Below, in pieces: positions 29,701 to 44,850 of a DNA stretch of 64,000 nt (its first letter is position 1; each line of letters opens with the position of its first letter). This DNA is from Blastobasis lacticolella (Eukaryota; Arthropoda; Insecta; Lepidoptera; Blastobasidae): assembly GCA_905147135.1 (NCBI GenBank), contig LR990053.1, forward strand, positions 15,884,501 to 15,948,500, given 5' to 3'. A program made the translations under genes and the position numbers. Under the pieces are notes generated by a model. It was given only the letters and a program-made list of their open reading frames with translations. It ran no database searches and was not told the DNA's origin.

Positions 29701-32340
29701 ATCTACTAGGCGATAAAAAATAAACGAGCATATGTCCCGGCGCTGCGGAGACGTCCCGAAATTCCGAGACCCCTTTTTTGTGACTTGACAGATGCATTTT
29801 GGAACGCCGCTAACCGCATCTTGCGTCCTTATCACGCGTTTGGAAATTAAGCCTACGGTTGTATCCGCCGCGACCGCGACGGATTCGAGGGTTATTTCGA
29901 GGTGTGCTTCCCCGTCCCTGTCCCACCTTGGCGCCACGCTCGGGAGCGCTGCTCCGGCGCGCTCCTGTTTGTATTGTAAACTGTAGTCGCAGCAACATTC
30001 TTAAACACACTGCCGCTTTTTGTTTTTGAACTTGAATATCGAACGACCCAGTCTGCGGTGCAACGAACTAGAAATCATAGCGCGTTGCGAAAGAAGCGGC
30101 GCTGTGACGTCACGGTGCACGGCACCCCCACGTCTGCGAAACTTAGGGACCCTAATGAATGACTTCCTAATTGCCGGGCCAGCACGAATAAACGTAATCC
30201 GGCGCGAAGTCGCCGCCGCCGTTTAATTGTGGACCTTGAGCCCTTTCGTGTCTGAGTTTGAAATCGAATGTCAGACGTCTCGCGACTTAGGACTCTGGAC
30301 GCGCTGCTGCTATTCGAGCAGATGGTCGTATGCCTCACCCTATCACTGTACGAGAATGGTTCTTATTCAACTCGTTATAGGGTCGAGATCAGTTCGGCGA
30401 GGGGATGCGCGCGCCGCCGCACTTGCTGCGCGGCAAGTCGATGCGCTCCCGCAGTAATGTTGACAACAATCCATCTCGCGCTGTCACCCGGCGTCGCGAA
30501 TTAGACTCACTCCCATTTCGATTTACTCTCGCAGGGCTGGTAATAACCCCACCACGATTACACCGGGCTACCTGCTCCGAGAACTATGCGAGAGCAATTC
30601 TGTCCGAGATTAATTTATTTGTCGCGCACCACATTATTGTCGGAAAAAACGCGCTCGTTTTCTTGTAGGCTTAATGACAGGATATGATGTTAATATCTCG
30701 GAGTCGTAGCGCGTACGACGCAGATGTGCGAAACTTTGTCGCTTGAAAAACTGTTCCGTTCTAGCTAGCAACAGCACATGTGCGTGCGCTGGGCTTGTAA
30801 ACATGCCTACGGCCGCGTCACATTTTGAGGCGCCAATACTAAATTATCGCGGAACTGAAACGTGCCTACCGAGTGCCCGGTTTACTCCAGATAAGATACA
30901 TCCGAAGGACGATCACTTTTCCGTTCGTTATACAAATATTTAAGGATTTAACTTTAAACCCGTCCACCTTTCACACAATCGGTCGATTGCGCAATGAAAG
31001 GTGCATTTTACAGGCGTAATAATAATCAAGTCGATCGACTGACGCGTTAATTCTATATATTGTAGTAATATTTCTTATCGTTAACCCGTCCATCTGCCAA
31101 CCGCTGTAACCGTCGCCGCCACCTGCCGTCTTGGGTACCTCAGTCACCTCGTTTCACAATCACCATGGGGTGTGCTTGAATAGCTTTATTGGGCATTCTA
31201 TGTACTTACCTCAATTAACAATTGACTTGACAACCGTCAGCCTGTAATGCGTCGAGAAGTTGGCTTCGTTTTACACCAAATTGTAGTGTAATCGCAACAG
31301 AATACGATGATCATTTTCATTACTGTCAATAAAAGCTACCACTAAACGCTCACGCAAATAGCTACATGTACCCTGTTGTCGGCAAAAGCCACAATTCACG
31401 TGAGGCGCGAGTAAATTGCCTTTCAATCTAGTTTCAGCATTTAATAATGTATTATTAATTTACTAATTAGCGACCACTATTGGGCCGGTTACCCTTTAAA
31501 CCGTTCCATTGTGAAATAACCAGCAAATTACTTCCTATTGTTATTATTGGTCGACATGTTATTCGCGTTAATAATAGCTTCCAATAAGATATTTTATTTC
31601 TGTAACATAATACTTTAGCAATAAGAATACCACAATACTCGTGCCTACCTACGCCTAATTAAGTCAATGATATTTCCACTGGGTAAGATAAGTCGTGTTT
31701 TATATAACTGTATTTTCCGTACTTACCACGTTATTGTTTGTGTAAACCAATATCTATTCTATATATTTATTGTTAGGCTCCTGGAAAGTTTTTGTAGCGT
31801 CGAAATGTAACATAATATTTTACCCATCGTCCATTACTAACCTACAGACGATGATACGAGACAGAATTCGACGAAATCACACAACAAAATTGACAGCAAA
31901 TTAGGCTAAGTTCGTTCAATGTAAAACTTAGTATTTCTTGTTATATTTATAAAATAAAAGTACTTAGGTAATTAAAAATATTTAAGGTACAAGGTTTGAA
32001 AACAAAACAGTTCCACACTTGACTCTGACAAGATTACAAAAGCCGAATGGAGCTGAGGAGTTGGCGCGAAAGCTAACCGTCCGGCGCCCGCGTTCCGTTC
32101 CCGCCACTTCGCGCGTCGTTATTCAATGAAATTCTATTAAAAAGGGCAGCGTTCGCACCAGCTGCGCTTTCCGTTTGGCGGCGAACATGCGTGACACGGA
32201 GCGGGCATGCTGCGCGCAACGGTCGAGCGTTTGCACCTTCGAAATTTGAACTTTTCAACTAATTCGTTGGCGGCCATGCTGATGGTTATTGGTCACAGGT
32301 ACTGATCAATATCAGTATCAATAGCTAGGACACTAACACT

Positions 32341-32440
32341 AGTAACAGCTCCGATTTGTCTGGAGCCGACCAACAGACAGTTGCAGTCGATACTAATCCT
32401 TAAGTACAAAAAAAAATCGGTTTTGGATTAATTCGTACTC
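32341..32440 (+). repeat. half copy of the 51182 foldback family
   Basis: AGTAACAG, TGGAGCCGACCAAC, CAGTTGCAGTCGATACTAAT, CCTTAAGTAC and CGGTTTTGGATTAATTCG match the arms of the foldback at 51182-51380. It is one of very few repeats in this part of the intron. Confidence 0.7.
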
Positions 32441-35400
32441 GTTTGTATTGATAAGGAACCTAAAGCAAAATCTATGTCTAGCCGTGGGCATAGTAGATAC
32501 AGACACGAAATCAGAGTGGATTAATAAGGTTAATAACTAGAACGTAATAACCCTTAGTAACTAGAACGTAATCATTATGTCAGTTTTTATGTATTCCGAA
32601 AGTAACGTACCTACCGTCAATATGCGGTAAAAACCCCAATTGATTGATCGCAAAGTCGGTAATTAAGTAATTTATCACACCATGCAAATTAACTAACTAG
32701 CTCTCGGTCTATTTTTCAAATTAATCTTCAATATTGTGTTCATCACTCATTTATTGATGCGTACGTTACGTTTACTTTATCTTTTCACAATTTCCGTGCA
32801 ATCGATACTCATATTATCTACTCCCGGGCGAAACGTAAACACGTAGGTACACCCTTCCATAATAACGCTGATATATTGACTACATCTTAATCGATAATAC
32901 ACGCGTAACTATACAATACATAGAAGAGGATAGGTCAGATAATATCCTGCGACCATGAATCATTTTATTAGTATCTTATTGTGTGAACTTTGAAGTTTAC
33001 GGGCGGACAAGGGGTTATCAACATTGTAGTAGATTCGAGTTTACCACGCAGCTCCGAGTCTCAAACCAGGTGTTCAAATTCAAACAAGATTGCATTAGTA
33101 GCTCGCTCGCTATCTAAGTGGTACACACAGGACAATCATGGTCATTGTTACACGCGCCAGCGTGTGAGTGACGCCGACGTCACGCGTGTACCTCCGTGAC
33201 TATACGTTCGACCCACAAAAGGAGTCGTCAACAATGGAACACCGAATTACAGGGTACACTCCTCAATGAAGCGACGGACACCACTGTCTCCCCGTCATTG
33301 TGACCGAGACTCTCCGCCCTCGGGACAGATCGCAAGACACAAAAGCCATAATTGCTGGCACCCTTAACACTTGCAACAAAGGGATTGTCGACCATAACTG
33401 TACTCCGAAATGACCGGTGCAAAAACTCGGCCCTCGACCATTAACTCGAATTCCCGTGAAAGGTCTACCTGCCGTCTACCTGCGTGCACCACGCCTTCTA
33501 TTGCCGAATTAAAATGCGTGTTCAAACGCCCGCCGCGATTTATGGTGATCTCGGAGTCTCTCGATTGCTGCGTTTGCGCATGAATACCCGTAGAGGTACA
33601 GTTCAACAGCATTAGTGCGTTATCACCTTAAGGATCATATTCGTGTGCAGTTGTTGAAGCTTATAGAATTTCATGAAATATATTTTCATTTGTCTTAATA
33701 GAAAAAGTCTAAGGACCTCACGATGGCCCATTCTTTCAGTCAATTCAATTCGGCTAGCGATGCATCAGGGTACAGGGGCATACAGGGAAGTACTACCCTG
33801 TGTGTATTAAAAGTGATAATGCACTTATGCTTTCCAACTGTACCTATATCCTGCCCGGTGGCGGGGGTTAGTGAACCTGGGAGGCGGCTGTAACTCAATC
33901 CCCGAGTGCCGCTTGGTTCGAGTTACCTTTCAACCCGCGATTGCCGTCGCGGAGGCTGTAGCTGCGTACGCGCAGTCCCGGCCGCGTGGGTGGCGACTGT
34001 CGACGCGCGTAAACCGATATTTCCCCCGGTGGAAATGTGTTCAATGGGCGGTGTCGTGTTCCCCTGCGTGCTGGCTGAGCCTCTAGATTTTCTCCTCGCA
34101 TGCTGGTACATTATTTCGCGTCATTAATTATCGTCTCCTTTTTTTTGTGTCTTGGACTTGCTCTCGTACGCCACCTGGCTTTAATTACGAGAGAACCGCT
34201 CTAGGAAAGAAGTCCTCGTTCACCTTCGCAAGACGTGTTTCGCAGTTCACTCACAATGTCGATTAGTTTGCAGTTAAAGATGTCTGTTGGGGCGGCGCGC
34301 CCGTCGGGAGGCGGCTTTAACTCGGAGTCGGCGGCCTTAAGTTGGAGTCGTTCCGCTAGCGGCAGGCAGCTGACGGAAAGGCGCCATCTGCCGAACGGCG
34401 CCCCGGAAACGCAATTTGTTTTGTTTTCGAGTTTCGAATCGAGGATCGATTCCCGGTACTGAGGTACCCGCGCCCTACGTACCACGGCCGCCGCCTGTGG
34501 TCGCATCACGTGCCCGTTACGCTCTCGTAATTAATATAAATTGCACCCTCAGTCATTATGTGACCACTAACTTGTTACGAAGGTCCTCAAAACCTATTTG
34601 TTTAGACGTTATTAATTATCACTTCCTATACCTTCCTGCGTGCCAGTTGGTCAGACCGGTAGGAACTCGACCGTCAAATTCGGTTTTGATGGGCTCAACC
34701 GTGGGCTATTTAATAAAAGTAAAAATTTCATTCAAGCAGCCGCTTACTTCTTTTTATGAAGCCGCCAGAGATACCGGTTCCCCTTCATATCGTAAAACAT
34801 TAATCCAAAGTTAGTAATTGTGTATGTATTTATTGTTCTTACATTTTGATGTTTAATTTTAATCCAACTGAAAAGGTCAGATGCTGCAATTATTGGTTTG
34901 CAGTGAAATTAAGCCGTCTCAGCTTTAATTAAATATCTCAATACCAGTATGAAGCGACTCGATTCTTAACCGATGTATATTTATGTGACTAGAGCAACAT
35001 AAATAGCAGGGGTTCATTAGTACAATCGGAATTCGGCCGTCTACGTCACTGGCATCTGCCTGCGTGCACCTGCCGCTGCGAACTTGAAAAACTTAAACAT
35101 CACACACAGGCATAACGGAGCCCGCCTTCCGAGCCCTGTGTGCAGGTATTTTTCGAAGTTGGAATATAAAGCAACGTCGGCCGTATTTTAGTTGGAACTT
35201 CAAGGTTTTATAAGTTGAAAGTTACGTAGATGCCTTTGTCTGTAGGTAGGTGCCTATGTAGAACTAGAAAGGTTTGAGTGTAAAATACACTAGGATAAGC
35301 TTTAATTTAGAATAGACTACGTTATAGGTAATATGGAACTGATAAATGCGAAGGGCTTCAGTATATGAAACCCTTTTTTGTCACACATCTACTTACCTGT

Positions 35401-38400
35401 AGCCAATATCTATAAATGTGGAAAACGAAAGTAGGCGTGCCATGATCGTAGCTTGCGGCGCTTGATAGTCTTTGTTTATCCCTATGGGATACTGGTGGGT
35501 ACATCTGTCCTGGTGGTAAATAGCGAGTAATGAGTTCTTAAACGAGGCTGAATCAGAAATACCGGTTGGGCGTACCGCGTACTCCGTCCAGGCACACTGC
35601 AAACCGCTTCATTACCTCCAGGAATGCGTCCAGCCCGCCTGAATAACATAATTTAAGCCCTCACACCGATCACGAGCTGCTTAAGGGCATTTACATAGCT
35701 ATTGACATCGGAGCCATGCACGAACTCGAGCCTTTATCCTGCTCAATTGAAAAAAGGAGTTCCAAAGCTTGTGCTGCGGCAACCAGTAATTTGGACTTCT
35801 GAAGATAATTGGAAATTGTCCCAGTAGATTGCTGTAGCAGGCATTCCAACACGGATGGCGACAATCACTTTTGCGAAGCGAAGTTGATGGGCATGCAAGT
35901 ATGGTATAGTGGCCTAGATTTAGGTTCAGAGACAATGTCCAATCCAATTTATACAAGCAATCACAGCACACTGTAATCACGTCTTTTTGTAGAATTTTGC
36001 GTCGATGTGTCAGCTATAATGAGTTGGTGGATAGTACAATAAAACATCGCTACGCTCGCTTCGGAAATCGAGAGCTGCGAGGCGGCATTCCACAGTAACA
36101 ATCCTTAGAACTGAATCGAGACACATCGAGAGCTCCTTCGGCGACAAGCGATTTTTCTTACGGGTATGATACTGGCCGAAAAAAAAGGAAAAAACTGTCG
36201 AGTTCCCAAGATGCCGGCAGCATCAATTGTGCCTCATCCGGCCGAGAAAATTACCCCAATCTTATGGAATAATCGCGCTACCAAAAGGCTATTGTATTGG
36301 AAAATTATTCAGTAGTTACATTCCGGTTATGGTGGGATTTTTGAAATCTTATACTGGTTCACTTGTTGTTCTAAATATGATAATAATCTCGCGATCTCTT
36401 CAGCCCCGAGCCAACGGAATGAATCCCTAAATTGCTAATCTTTCCGCTGGCAGTATTGAACAACAACTTTATTATAATTGGCGAAACGGTTAAGGCTTCT
36501 TGGAAATGTTTTGTTTCTCTCTTTGCTGGCCACATTTAGCCGATCTGGTTTTTGCGGCGGAACGGTTCGAATGCACTTTTGTTCGCCGCCATATTGTTTC
36601 GAATCCAGCGTAGGAAACGTGGAAAGCGGGAGAAAGTTCTTGACTGCTTGATCTATTGTGTTGACGTATCAATAATTGTCGTTGCTCGCCGGTAGATTGG
36701 CGTAGATCCTCGTCAGTGTGGCCAACAATAAAAAGACAATTCCGTTGACGATGGAAATCCATTAGCGTTTCGGAACTCAGCATTGTTGGGTGTCAATTTC
36801 TTTTTTCTAATTAGGGTTGTTGACAGCGAGACAGTGAGGGTGATAAGGGGTGCGGCGCGGCAAGGTGCGTGGAGCGGGGGTCGGCAGCTGCGACCCGCGG
36901 GGCGGCCGGCCATGACCCCGCGGGAAAGGGTCTCGATCGCACAGAAAACATGCATTCCCGCGGCACTAGTCACTCAATTCAGTGCAGTGCAATCGATGCG
37001 CACTTGTTCTTACGAGTGTACGAGTTGAATTATGATTTGGAGGCGAACGAATCCCTTGTTCCACTAGTCCCTGCCAATACCAACGTATCCCCCTGGTGGG
37101 TAAGATTACCGTTCAACGTTACTTAGTAACTCGTAAGCTTTGGTATTACACAGTGCCCTTACAACATCGGATTCGGAACACATTACTAATAACGATGACA
37201 ACATAGGTAGGCAACCATAAAAAGACGCGTCTTTTTTGTCAAGGCAGACATCAGAAGATATTCAATTAAAATATTAAGCGAACCAATTAAAGAGCACCCG
37301 CGATAAACCGAACGATAAATCACTTAGCGTATTCACTACATTTAGAAGTAAATTGCAACCGATGTCATTTTTACAAAACACAAAGGCAGTAAATAACACG
37401 TTCGATATTTTGGGTACCGGCGTAGTGGTACGGTCGTTAAAATGCCGACGACATTTTTAATGAAAACTGCGCCGTCGGGCCTTTGTGTGTGCTGTCGGAG
37501 CCCGTGACCCCGCGTTCTCGGTATTTGGACCAAAAATGGGTGATCAATATAGTTTGGTTTCAAAGGTCGCGAGTCGGTTCGTCCGGCAGAAAACGCCAGC
37601 CTTTGAAGTGCCGCGCGCCGATTTATTCCACACAAACGTCGGCTGGACGCGACGAATCACAATTCAATTCGATCTTATCGCTTTTAAGACGAAAAACTAA
37701 CGTCACCGACGCCTAAGACTCGCCGCCCCGGAATCGAATAACTCAATGCAGGCCCACCAATAAATCACAAAATATTGCCGCCGATTTCTTAGTGATAACA
37801 TTAATGTCTAATTAGAGTCCCATTAGTTCAAACATAACAAGTCAAATTGGGCAAATTAGCTCATTCATTAAGTCTAGCTATCGGGAAAATCGTGACCGTG
37901 CTGTTTTTTGCGGGATTTTCGTGTGTAGGTACGTTAGCCGTCGTCAAAGGCCGAGTTAGTCGTAGATCAAAGTGGGGGAGCCGACGGTTGACAGATATTT
38001 TGATAGTTCGCATGCGGATTATCATAATGTATTCATGAATGACTTACTGTGTGCCGGTGGCCTGTTTTTGACAATGTTACCTACAAGGTACTTTGCCCGG
38101 TCGTGGCGGCCGGTGGTCTGCCTCCGCCACCCGGCGAACGAACCCGGAAAGTGAAATGTCAAGCGTGTAGCACTCATAAACTGCCCCAATAAATTCAGCT
38201 ATTTACGCCGTGTGTCGACGTTTTAATCATATTTGGTAGCTTCGTTACGCTCGTTTTAGTATCTTTTTTTATGAACCCAAAACCGCTAAAGTCATTAAAG
38301 AACTAATCGGGTGGTTCCAAATTTAAATACTGGAAGGCGTGACGCGAGTCACGTGGTGCGTTCGAAATCCGAATAATTGTTTACGGTCCGGTCCGGTGTC

Positions 38401-38947
38401 GCGCCCGGGTCAGTGTTGCCACCTAAGCGGTCAATTCCCAGAGCATTGCACCCGGTTACAAAATAAGTTAACGTCTTCGTCATTCGTGACTTTTTGCTGT
38501 GTTTTGCCACAATTAAACGCAGTTTCCGAGCGCGTCCCCGACCGATTAACATAAACAGATAATTAATCGCCAGTTGGATATTGATTTTACCTTTTTTCTT
38601 TTGGCAACGCGAGATAAGAGGAAGAGAGGTAGGTAGTGATTTAAATGGTCGTAAACATCGCGGACGATATTAAAATAGTCGTGTCTTGACATAATGCGAA
38701 TTAGATTATGGGCGTTTTATGAATATTCTTTATTAGTTTGTCGGCGTCGCGGCTCAACACGGGTCTTTTGTTGGTGTTCTAGCGCGCGACCGAAGCACCC
38801 GGCTCGGGTGACTCCGGTGACCTAAAGACGACCTATCTCGAACGGAGATAAAGCTGCCATTCACGGGCAGGACACTACGCGCGACCTTGGACTAGTTAAA
38901 TGGGGCGGGAACAAATCGCGAGACCAGACATGGCAACACCGGCGCGC

Positions 38948-39003
38948 GGAAAAAAAACGCCGTCGCCATTCGCCTCATCGCTTTGAGCGATCCACCCAGA
39001 CGT
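38948..39003 (-). repeat. fragment related to the 21478 LINE end
   Basis: AAAAAAAACGCCGTCGCCAT, CGCCTCATCGCTTTGAGCGA and TCCACCCAGACG resemble 21526-21580. Confidence 0.45.
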
Positions 39004-39226
39004 ATGATTATCTTATTATAATAATATAATAGCGTTTAGTCGCAGTTTTTATTGGCCCTTATCATAACAACGTTGAGCTTAAACTAGCCTCTTTAGGGCC
39101 TTATCTGCATACCCTATTAATTCCAAATGAACGGATTGATACAAAGTGGTGAAATGCGACATTGTTCCAGCTACACTACACAGAATCCTGGGTATTTTCT
39201 GATTATCACTATCACTCACATTTTAT

Positions 39227-39373
39227 CAAAAGCCCTCGCCGCGTCTGTATGTGTGTTCGCGGTAATCTCAAAAACTACTGAACGGATTTCCATGTGGTTT
39301 TCACCAATAGACAGAGTGATTCATAAGGAAGGTTTAGGTGTATAATTTGTTGGCTTAGTACCCGTGCGCTAGT
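39227..39373 (+). repeat. dispersed repeat (AAACTACTGAACGG family)
   Basis: AGCCCTCGCCGCGTCTGTAT, AAACTACTGAACGGATTTCC, AATAGACAGAGTGATTCATA, AGGTTTAGGTGTATAATTTG and ACCCGTGCGCTAG. It is well preserved and isolated within otherwise repeat-poor DNA, which suggests a fairly young insertion. Confidence 0.72.
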
Positions 39374-39374
39374 A

Positions 39375-42300
39375 AAGAATAAAAATATTTCCAACAAGTG
39401 AGTTTACAAAAGTTCTGACGACAAAAAACTATAATAACCAATTATAACGTAGAAACAAATCGACGCCGCTTAAAGATTTTTCACGCCACGTCCTTTAACT
39501 AGTACCTACTACCTACTTATAATGGATCGAATCATTATAATGATCGAATACTTCAGTTAGATGCAGTGCTTTGACCGTTGTTATTGTGGCGTTTTTGCGA
39601 TTGCGTCAACTCGCGGGCGGGCGGGTCACACGCGATCCGTTTGATGTAGGTCTTAATGACCACAAATCATAATGCTCCACTGCCAAGACCCCAGCAAAAA
39701 ATGCATATTAATCTCAATTCTCCGTTACCACAAATAATACCGATGCACCTTTTATTTTCCCAACGGACTATGGGAAACCACCCGATGAAATATAGCGATA
39801 AAATTAACCCGCACATTTTTTACCGCCACCAAATCGGTTGGCGATAAATAAATACCTAAATAAGGCTCCGATTGGGCTATCAACTCTGTTATAGGTATCG
39901 TATTAAGGCTTCGCCGCCAATGTATAAATAAGTAGTTATTTGTACAGCATAATGACAGGTTCGGTGATTGCCTCTGCATAGTATTATAATTATGAATCAT
40001 AAACAAAGCTCTTCGGGTCTCGCTGCGCCGAAAAAACTGCCAAGAGCTAATCTGTTCTCAGCAATTAACCTATCAGGCGTTATTTAGTGTTGAAGGTCGT
40101 TAGTAATAACTAGGTGTTGATACAATTCCTGCTACATTGAGATCATTAACGGGCCATGCTCGCGCGCACGCCCGGTATCGCATGACTCGGAAATCGAGCC
40201 AGTCAAAACACAATCGCCCAATCCGCTGCCCGCTCAGATTTCAAATAAAGGGATTCAATATTGAATGCGCTGATTTTTCAAATTACCAGTGTTGCCACCG
40301 AACAAAAAGGCCCTTCGCGGCGGCGTGTTTTGCCATCTTTCGATGCTTTCTCGCTGCAATTTGGGCGAAACACGTAATTTTATGGCCATATTACCGTCAC
40401 GGTCGGGACACTCGGAGGATCTTGTAAGCTTTTATGTTTAAATAAGCGCTTCATGCGCAATATCTTTCTTTAAATTGAATGTTTTTATTTCATTTTGTCC
40501 ACTTTATCTCCGCTTTATGTTTTCCCCCGCTGGTTATTCAGCATGCGAGTACCAGGGACGCAACAAAAGCAAGAGGTGCCCGAGCGACATGGGCAAACCA
40601 GTCGTGCCTAGCTCCCACACATGATAGGCTTCCCCATAGTCCTGCAGTAACGAGCAGCCTGATAGATCGCTTCATCCGATATCCTTGCTGCTTTGTCCCG
40701 GGCCCCGTTCGAATACCACAAGAGCGTAAAGTAAACTTCTAAAGCAATTCAAATTATTAGATCGAATTGAGGCCTTTGTATATTTGCCTCTAGGCTACGG
40801 GGCGCGGGATGGAAAGTAAAGTAACCTACTTTCGCAGTCTACGCAGGCGAAGAAAAATCCTTTTAAGTGTAGAAAAGCTTATTATTTAATGTACATTTTT
40901 TATTGCCCAAAGGAAACCCTGGCCTAAAAATAAACTCATTACGCTTTATCACTCATTACACGTTACACAGCCGAAAGTAGGACCCACTTCCTTGCGGTTT
41001 CACCTCGCGGTTACGAAACGCACAAAAGCATGTGGTGCCCTTGCTTCTTATAGTTTAAATTGTTCTTACTTAACATGGTCTTGACACAATGATACATTGC
41101 AACATAATTCGGCAACTGTTTTAAAGATTATCTCTGTCCCCAACTTTACTCATCATCAATTGTTCCAAATTGATTCATTAGCACCAACCCCATTCACTGA
41201 CGGGTGTCATACTTAACAGCGACTTTAGAATAATGTGTCTTATTAGAGGCCAGACCATCTATATAACCAAAATGAAGGAGACTCAAGTCCAGCCAGTTAC
41301 AGCCCCAATGGCATATCAATACATGGGATGTGTGAAAACGCAATCCAGTTTCGCTCCTTGTGTACAACAATGAGTCGTGTAGCGCTTCAATCTACCGCTG
41401 TTGGACATATGTCGTGCTCGACACACGTACGAGTGCGTGTGCCGCACACAACTTACGTCCGGAGCTTCCCGCTGCCATTGTCCGCCGGATGTCTTGCGGT
41501 CGTCTCGCGCAATTTCACAGCGTCTGCCGCGGGCGCCGTGAGCGCTCCTCGCTTTCATGCGCCCCTGGTAGCGAGCTCGCAATGCAAAACGTCATCCTCA
41601 AAGATATTGAGGATAGTGATGATTGATGGAAATACTGCAGTATGGTTTATATCTACACCATAGAGATTTTTGTATTCAGCTAGGTATAGTAACTTAAGTT
41701 TTACACGATGTGTGGTCGTTCGCAATTCGAATTTTACAAAATACGACGACAGTCTTCAATTTACAAAGTTATAAATCTCGGACTTAGAGAGTAGGTCGGC
41801 GTAAATGACGGGCTAAAACAGATCAATAGGGTCTCCATTACTAGGCGTTTACCCTATTAGCGGCAGAATAGCCGAAAACAATGATATAATGATCAAATTA
41901 ACAATGTCAGGACGTCCTAACCGTTTAGGAACACCGCATCAATCATTTACATTGGTGTTTTAATAAAGCTAGACATAAAATTAAGAGGCTGCGGTTGATT
42001 AGTTGCCGTTTCAATTTTATTATTTGTTTTTATCCCCGACCTACCTCGACGTTTAAATGCGTGGGTGCGGCCTTCTGGCTTATTATTGCATTTATTAATA
42101 GCATTCATGATGCATATCGGCTCTTAACATAAATTCACGTCTTTATTTCAGTGTCAACTTTAATCGAAACAGGTCATTACCTCTCATCATATTCTTATGT
42201 TCGCATAAAGAAGTTTACTTCGCGTATCTCAATTGGTACTACAATTACGTAATGATTTGGTAATGCAAAGTAATTATCTCGTTTGAAGAGTTATTGTTGG

Positions 42301-44495
42301 CCGACGTCCGCGTGCCAGCCGCGGTTAATAAATAATATCAATCAACCGATTTCTTTCATAGCCGTTCGCGATTCCCAGTCGTTGACTTATTACTTTCTCG
42401 GCCGGTTCAATATGTCAATCGATAACCATGTTATTGTATTCAATATCCTGTGCGTGTGCACCACTTTCGAGATCAATTTAATTAGACTTATATTGACGTA
42501 TCCCTCTGTTTTTGTCGGAGTGATGTTCAGTTCGGGCGCACGAAATTCGGCGTGTTCTTGTTGCGTCGGCTAACTAAAGCATTGTTTTAGCAACCTCGAA
42601 TTTAAATCGAGATCGAAAACAAGACGAGTTCGGAACAGGATATTCGACCCCATCGCCCTTGGAGGTTTTTTGTTGGCAGGGCCTAGGGTAACGGTACCGC
42701 GGGTTTTCGCGCCGGCCGCGTCGCGTCCCCGCTGTCATTTCGACAACTAATAACCTCCAGGAGCGCATAATTTATAAGCGACCGAGCGTCGGCTTTGCGA
42801 CCGCTTTTTACTCGGCGGTCTCGGCAGCCGTCGTCTGAGAATCCGAAACAAAGACCGGCGAGATTCCGTTTTGCATTCCGCGGGCTCGTGTGCGACGCTG
42901 CCGGCCCGCGGGAATGCGCGCAACCAAACTCCTCAAAAACTTAGTTCGTTAATTGAATTTTCTTGCGCAAATACGGAGATTGAATACGCGAGGACGGGGA
43001 CGACCGAATGGTTATATCCTGCGGTACTACTAATCTGCGGATGAACGATTGGGTGGTAGGTTAGGCTTCGCCGCCAAGGTGCGCCTTCGTGTGACCTACT
43101 TTCCTCGCCATAAAGCCCCCCATCAAATTTCGTCTCGGGTTAAAAGTTGTCGAGACGTCGGCCAACTTTTGGTTTTTTAGCAACATCGACCCGTTGCATT
43201 CCCGCTTTTACGACCATCTCGGCCGGCCAGAGCCTGACAGGGCGATCGTAAAAGATCAGATTTTATTTCTTATTGTTCGCCTTTCGCGAAATCTAATTGA
43301 AGTCGGCAGGGCCGAGCGCGACCGCCGCACGCAGGCTTTACGCGTTTTTAATTTTACTACCCCGAGACGCTGAGTTATGTTCCTGCGAACGATAATGACA
43401 ACCGACGGGAATTTGTTCATTACTTTTTATCACACATTAAAAGTTTAAACTGTTCGCGTGAAGATAATGCAAGCGGCGCGGGCGCGGGGGCGGTGCGGCG
43501 CCGCAGCCGCAGCTGCCGGCTGGTTTCGCTCCATTCTTTCTTTTTCCGACAATTTTAATAAAGGATTACCGCTTCATGCTACCGCAAGGATAACATCTGT
43601 CACGTTTTAATAAGGGTCCGCCGAAGCTACGCAAATAAGGCTGCCGATTCGCAGTCTCAGTCTTATTTATTTCCATTCAGCCCGTAGACCCGTTCTCAAG
43701 GCCGCTTTCCTACATTTAGCCGAGGAGCGGTTTGTCCACAATCGACCCCGGTAGATTTATCGACACCATTAAAACTCGATAATTGACGTAAATAGGGCTT
43801 AATTCGTTGCAATTTTATCAGATATTTTTTCAATTAATCAATACTCATTGCGCCCTTTTGAGCTGTCGCCACCGTTGAAGAATAAGCATGACGGTGTAAT
43901 TTGTTCACTGCGAGTGAGCACTTAATCAAAATATTGCATATTAAATGATTTATTGTTTTAAAATCGGGCTCAAGGGCGCGGGAGACAGCCACCGCTCCCA
44001 AAACATCTTTTGTTTCGAATTTAAGGAGATTCGAAATTCAAAATTGTCTTCCATAATGTGACATGTCTATTCGAATACACTAAGGCTTAGATTTAAATAC
44101 AGTACGTTGTACAAGCTCCAAGAACTTGACCCTTCGTGTGAGTCACTTTATATTCGCCGTCAGTCGCGCTGCGTCACTCGCCTATCGGAAACGCTAACGG
44201 CCGGCCGCTATTTAAATACATCCACACCACTGCTACATGAGCCATTACTACCACTGCATACCTCTTTGCACTAAAAGAATTCAAACAGAAAGTCAGAATA
44301 GAGCCTTTGTTCTTCGATTAAGACTGGCCACATACAAAGTACGATGGTAGCGAAAAAGGAAGAAATCAAATTCGAGAACACAGATTATAATCACCAATCC
44401 AGCCAACCTTGATTTCTTTCTTTTCTTAATGGCCAGCATCACTAGCTACTTTTTCGTAAGACTATTAAACTTCTTTAGTTACCGAAAAGGTATTG
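39375..44495. other. intron interior, no gene supported
   Basis: CpG-rich block at about 42.6-43.5 kb. The opposite-strand frames at 41316-41663 and 42283-42768 have no domain. An acceptor-like CTTTATTTCAG lies at 42141-42151 without a supported exon after it. Confidence 0.35.
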
Positions 44496-44499
44496 TTTT

Positions 44500-44560
44500 T
44501 TATCGCCTAGGGTGACACACAGACGGATAGTCCACCTGATGGAAAGCGGCCCCCCGAAAT
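44500..44560 (-). repeat. worn LINE 3'-end fragment (CCACCTGATGG family)
   Basis: TTTTTTATCGCCTAGGGTGA, GACGGATAGTCCACCTGATG and GAAAGCGGCCCCCC follow the layout at 3716 and 57295 with more changes. Confidence 0.55.
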
Positions 44561-44850
44561 GAACAAAACCTATTTTAGGCTAAGTCTCCCTAAATGTTTG
44601 AACGCTAAGCCTTGGATTCGTTGTAGCCTTGACATTCAAGGTGAATCGTCTGGCTCTATTGAAATACCCGAAACTGCGACCGAGCCTTCTTATAGAGCTT
44701 TTGAAATACTTTTAATAACTGTTTACAATATAAAGTTGAAGTTGTATTCGATGTTGTGTTTTAATGTCGGTTTTAGGTACCTAATTCTAATCTATTTTAA
44801 ATCATTCGTCCATTTGTATTGATTTATTTGTATTGTAACATTTATTAATG

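Larger units (their letters stand above)
26850..39220. other. repeat-poor intron interior with CpG-rich blocks; no gene supported
   Basis: Many open frames appear on both strands (for example 28051-28456, 29117-29574, 34416-34814), but they overlap, lack domains, and follow local GC content. CpG-rich blocks at about 28.2-30.5, 32.0-32.3, 33.9-34.5 and 36.8-37.0 kb may be enhancers or alternative first exons. A palindromic CRE lies at 28227-28234 and another at 30105-30112. Confidence 0.4.

Noticed and set aside
34416..34814. 132-codon plus-strand frame
   Set aside because: No domain, no Kozak or splice context, located in a CpG-rich intronic block where long chance frames are common.
42141..42151. 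Acceptor CTTTATTTCAG as start of mex-3 exon 2
   Set aside because: The following bases do not encode the expected KH1 continuation in any frame, and no donor bounds a sensible exon.
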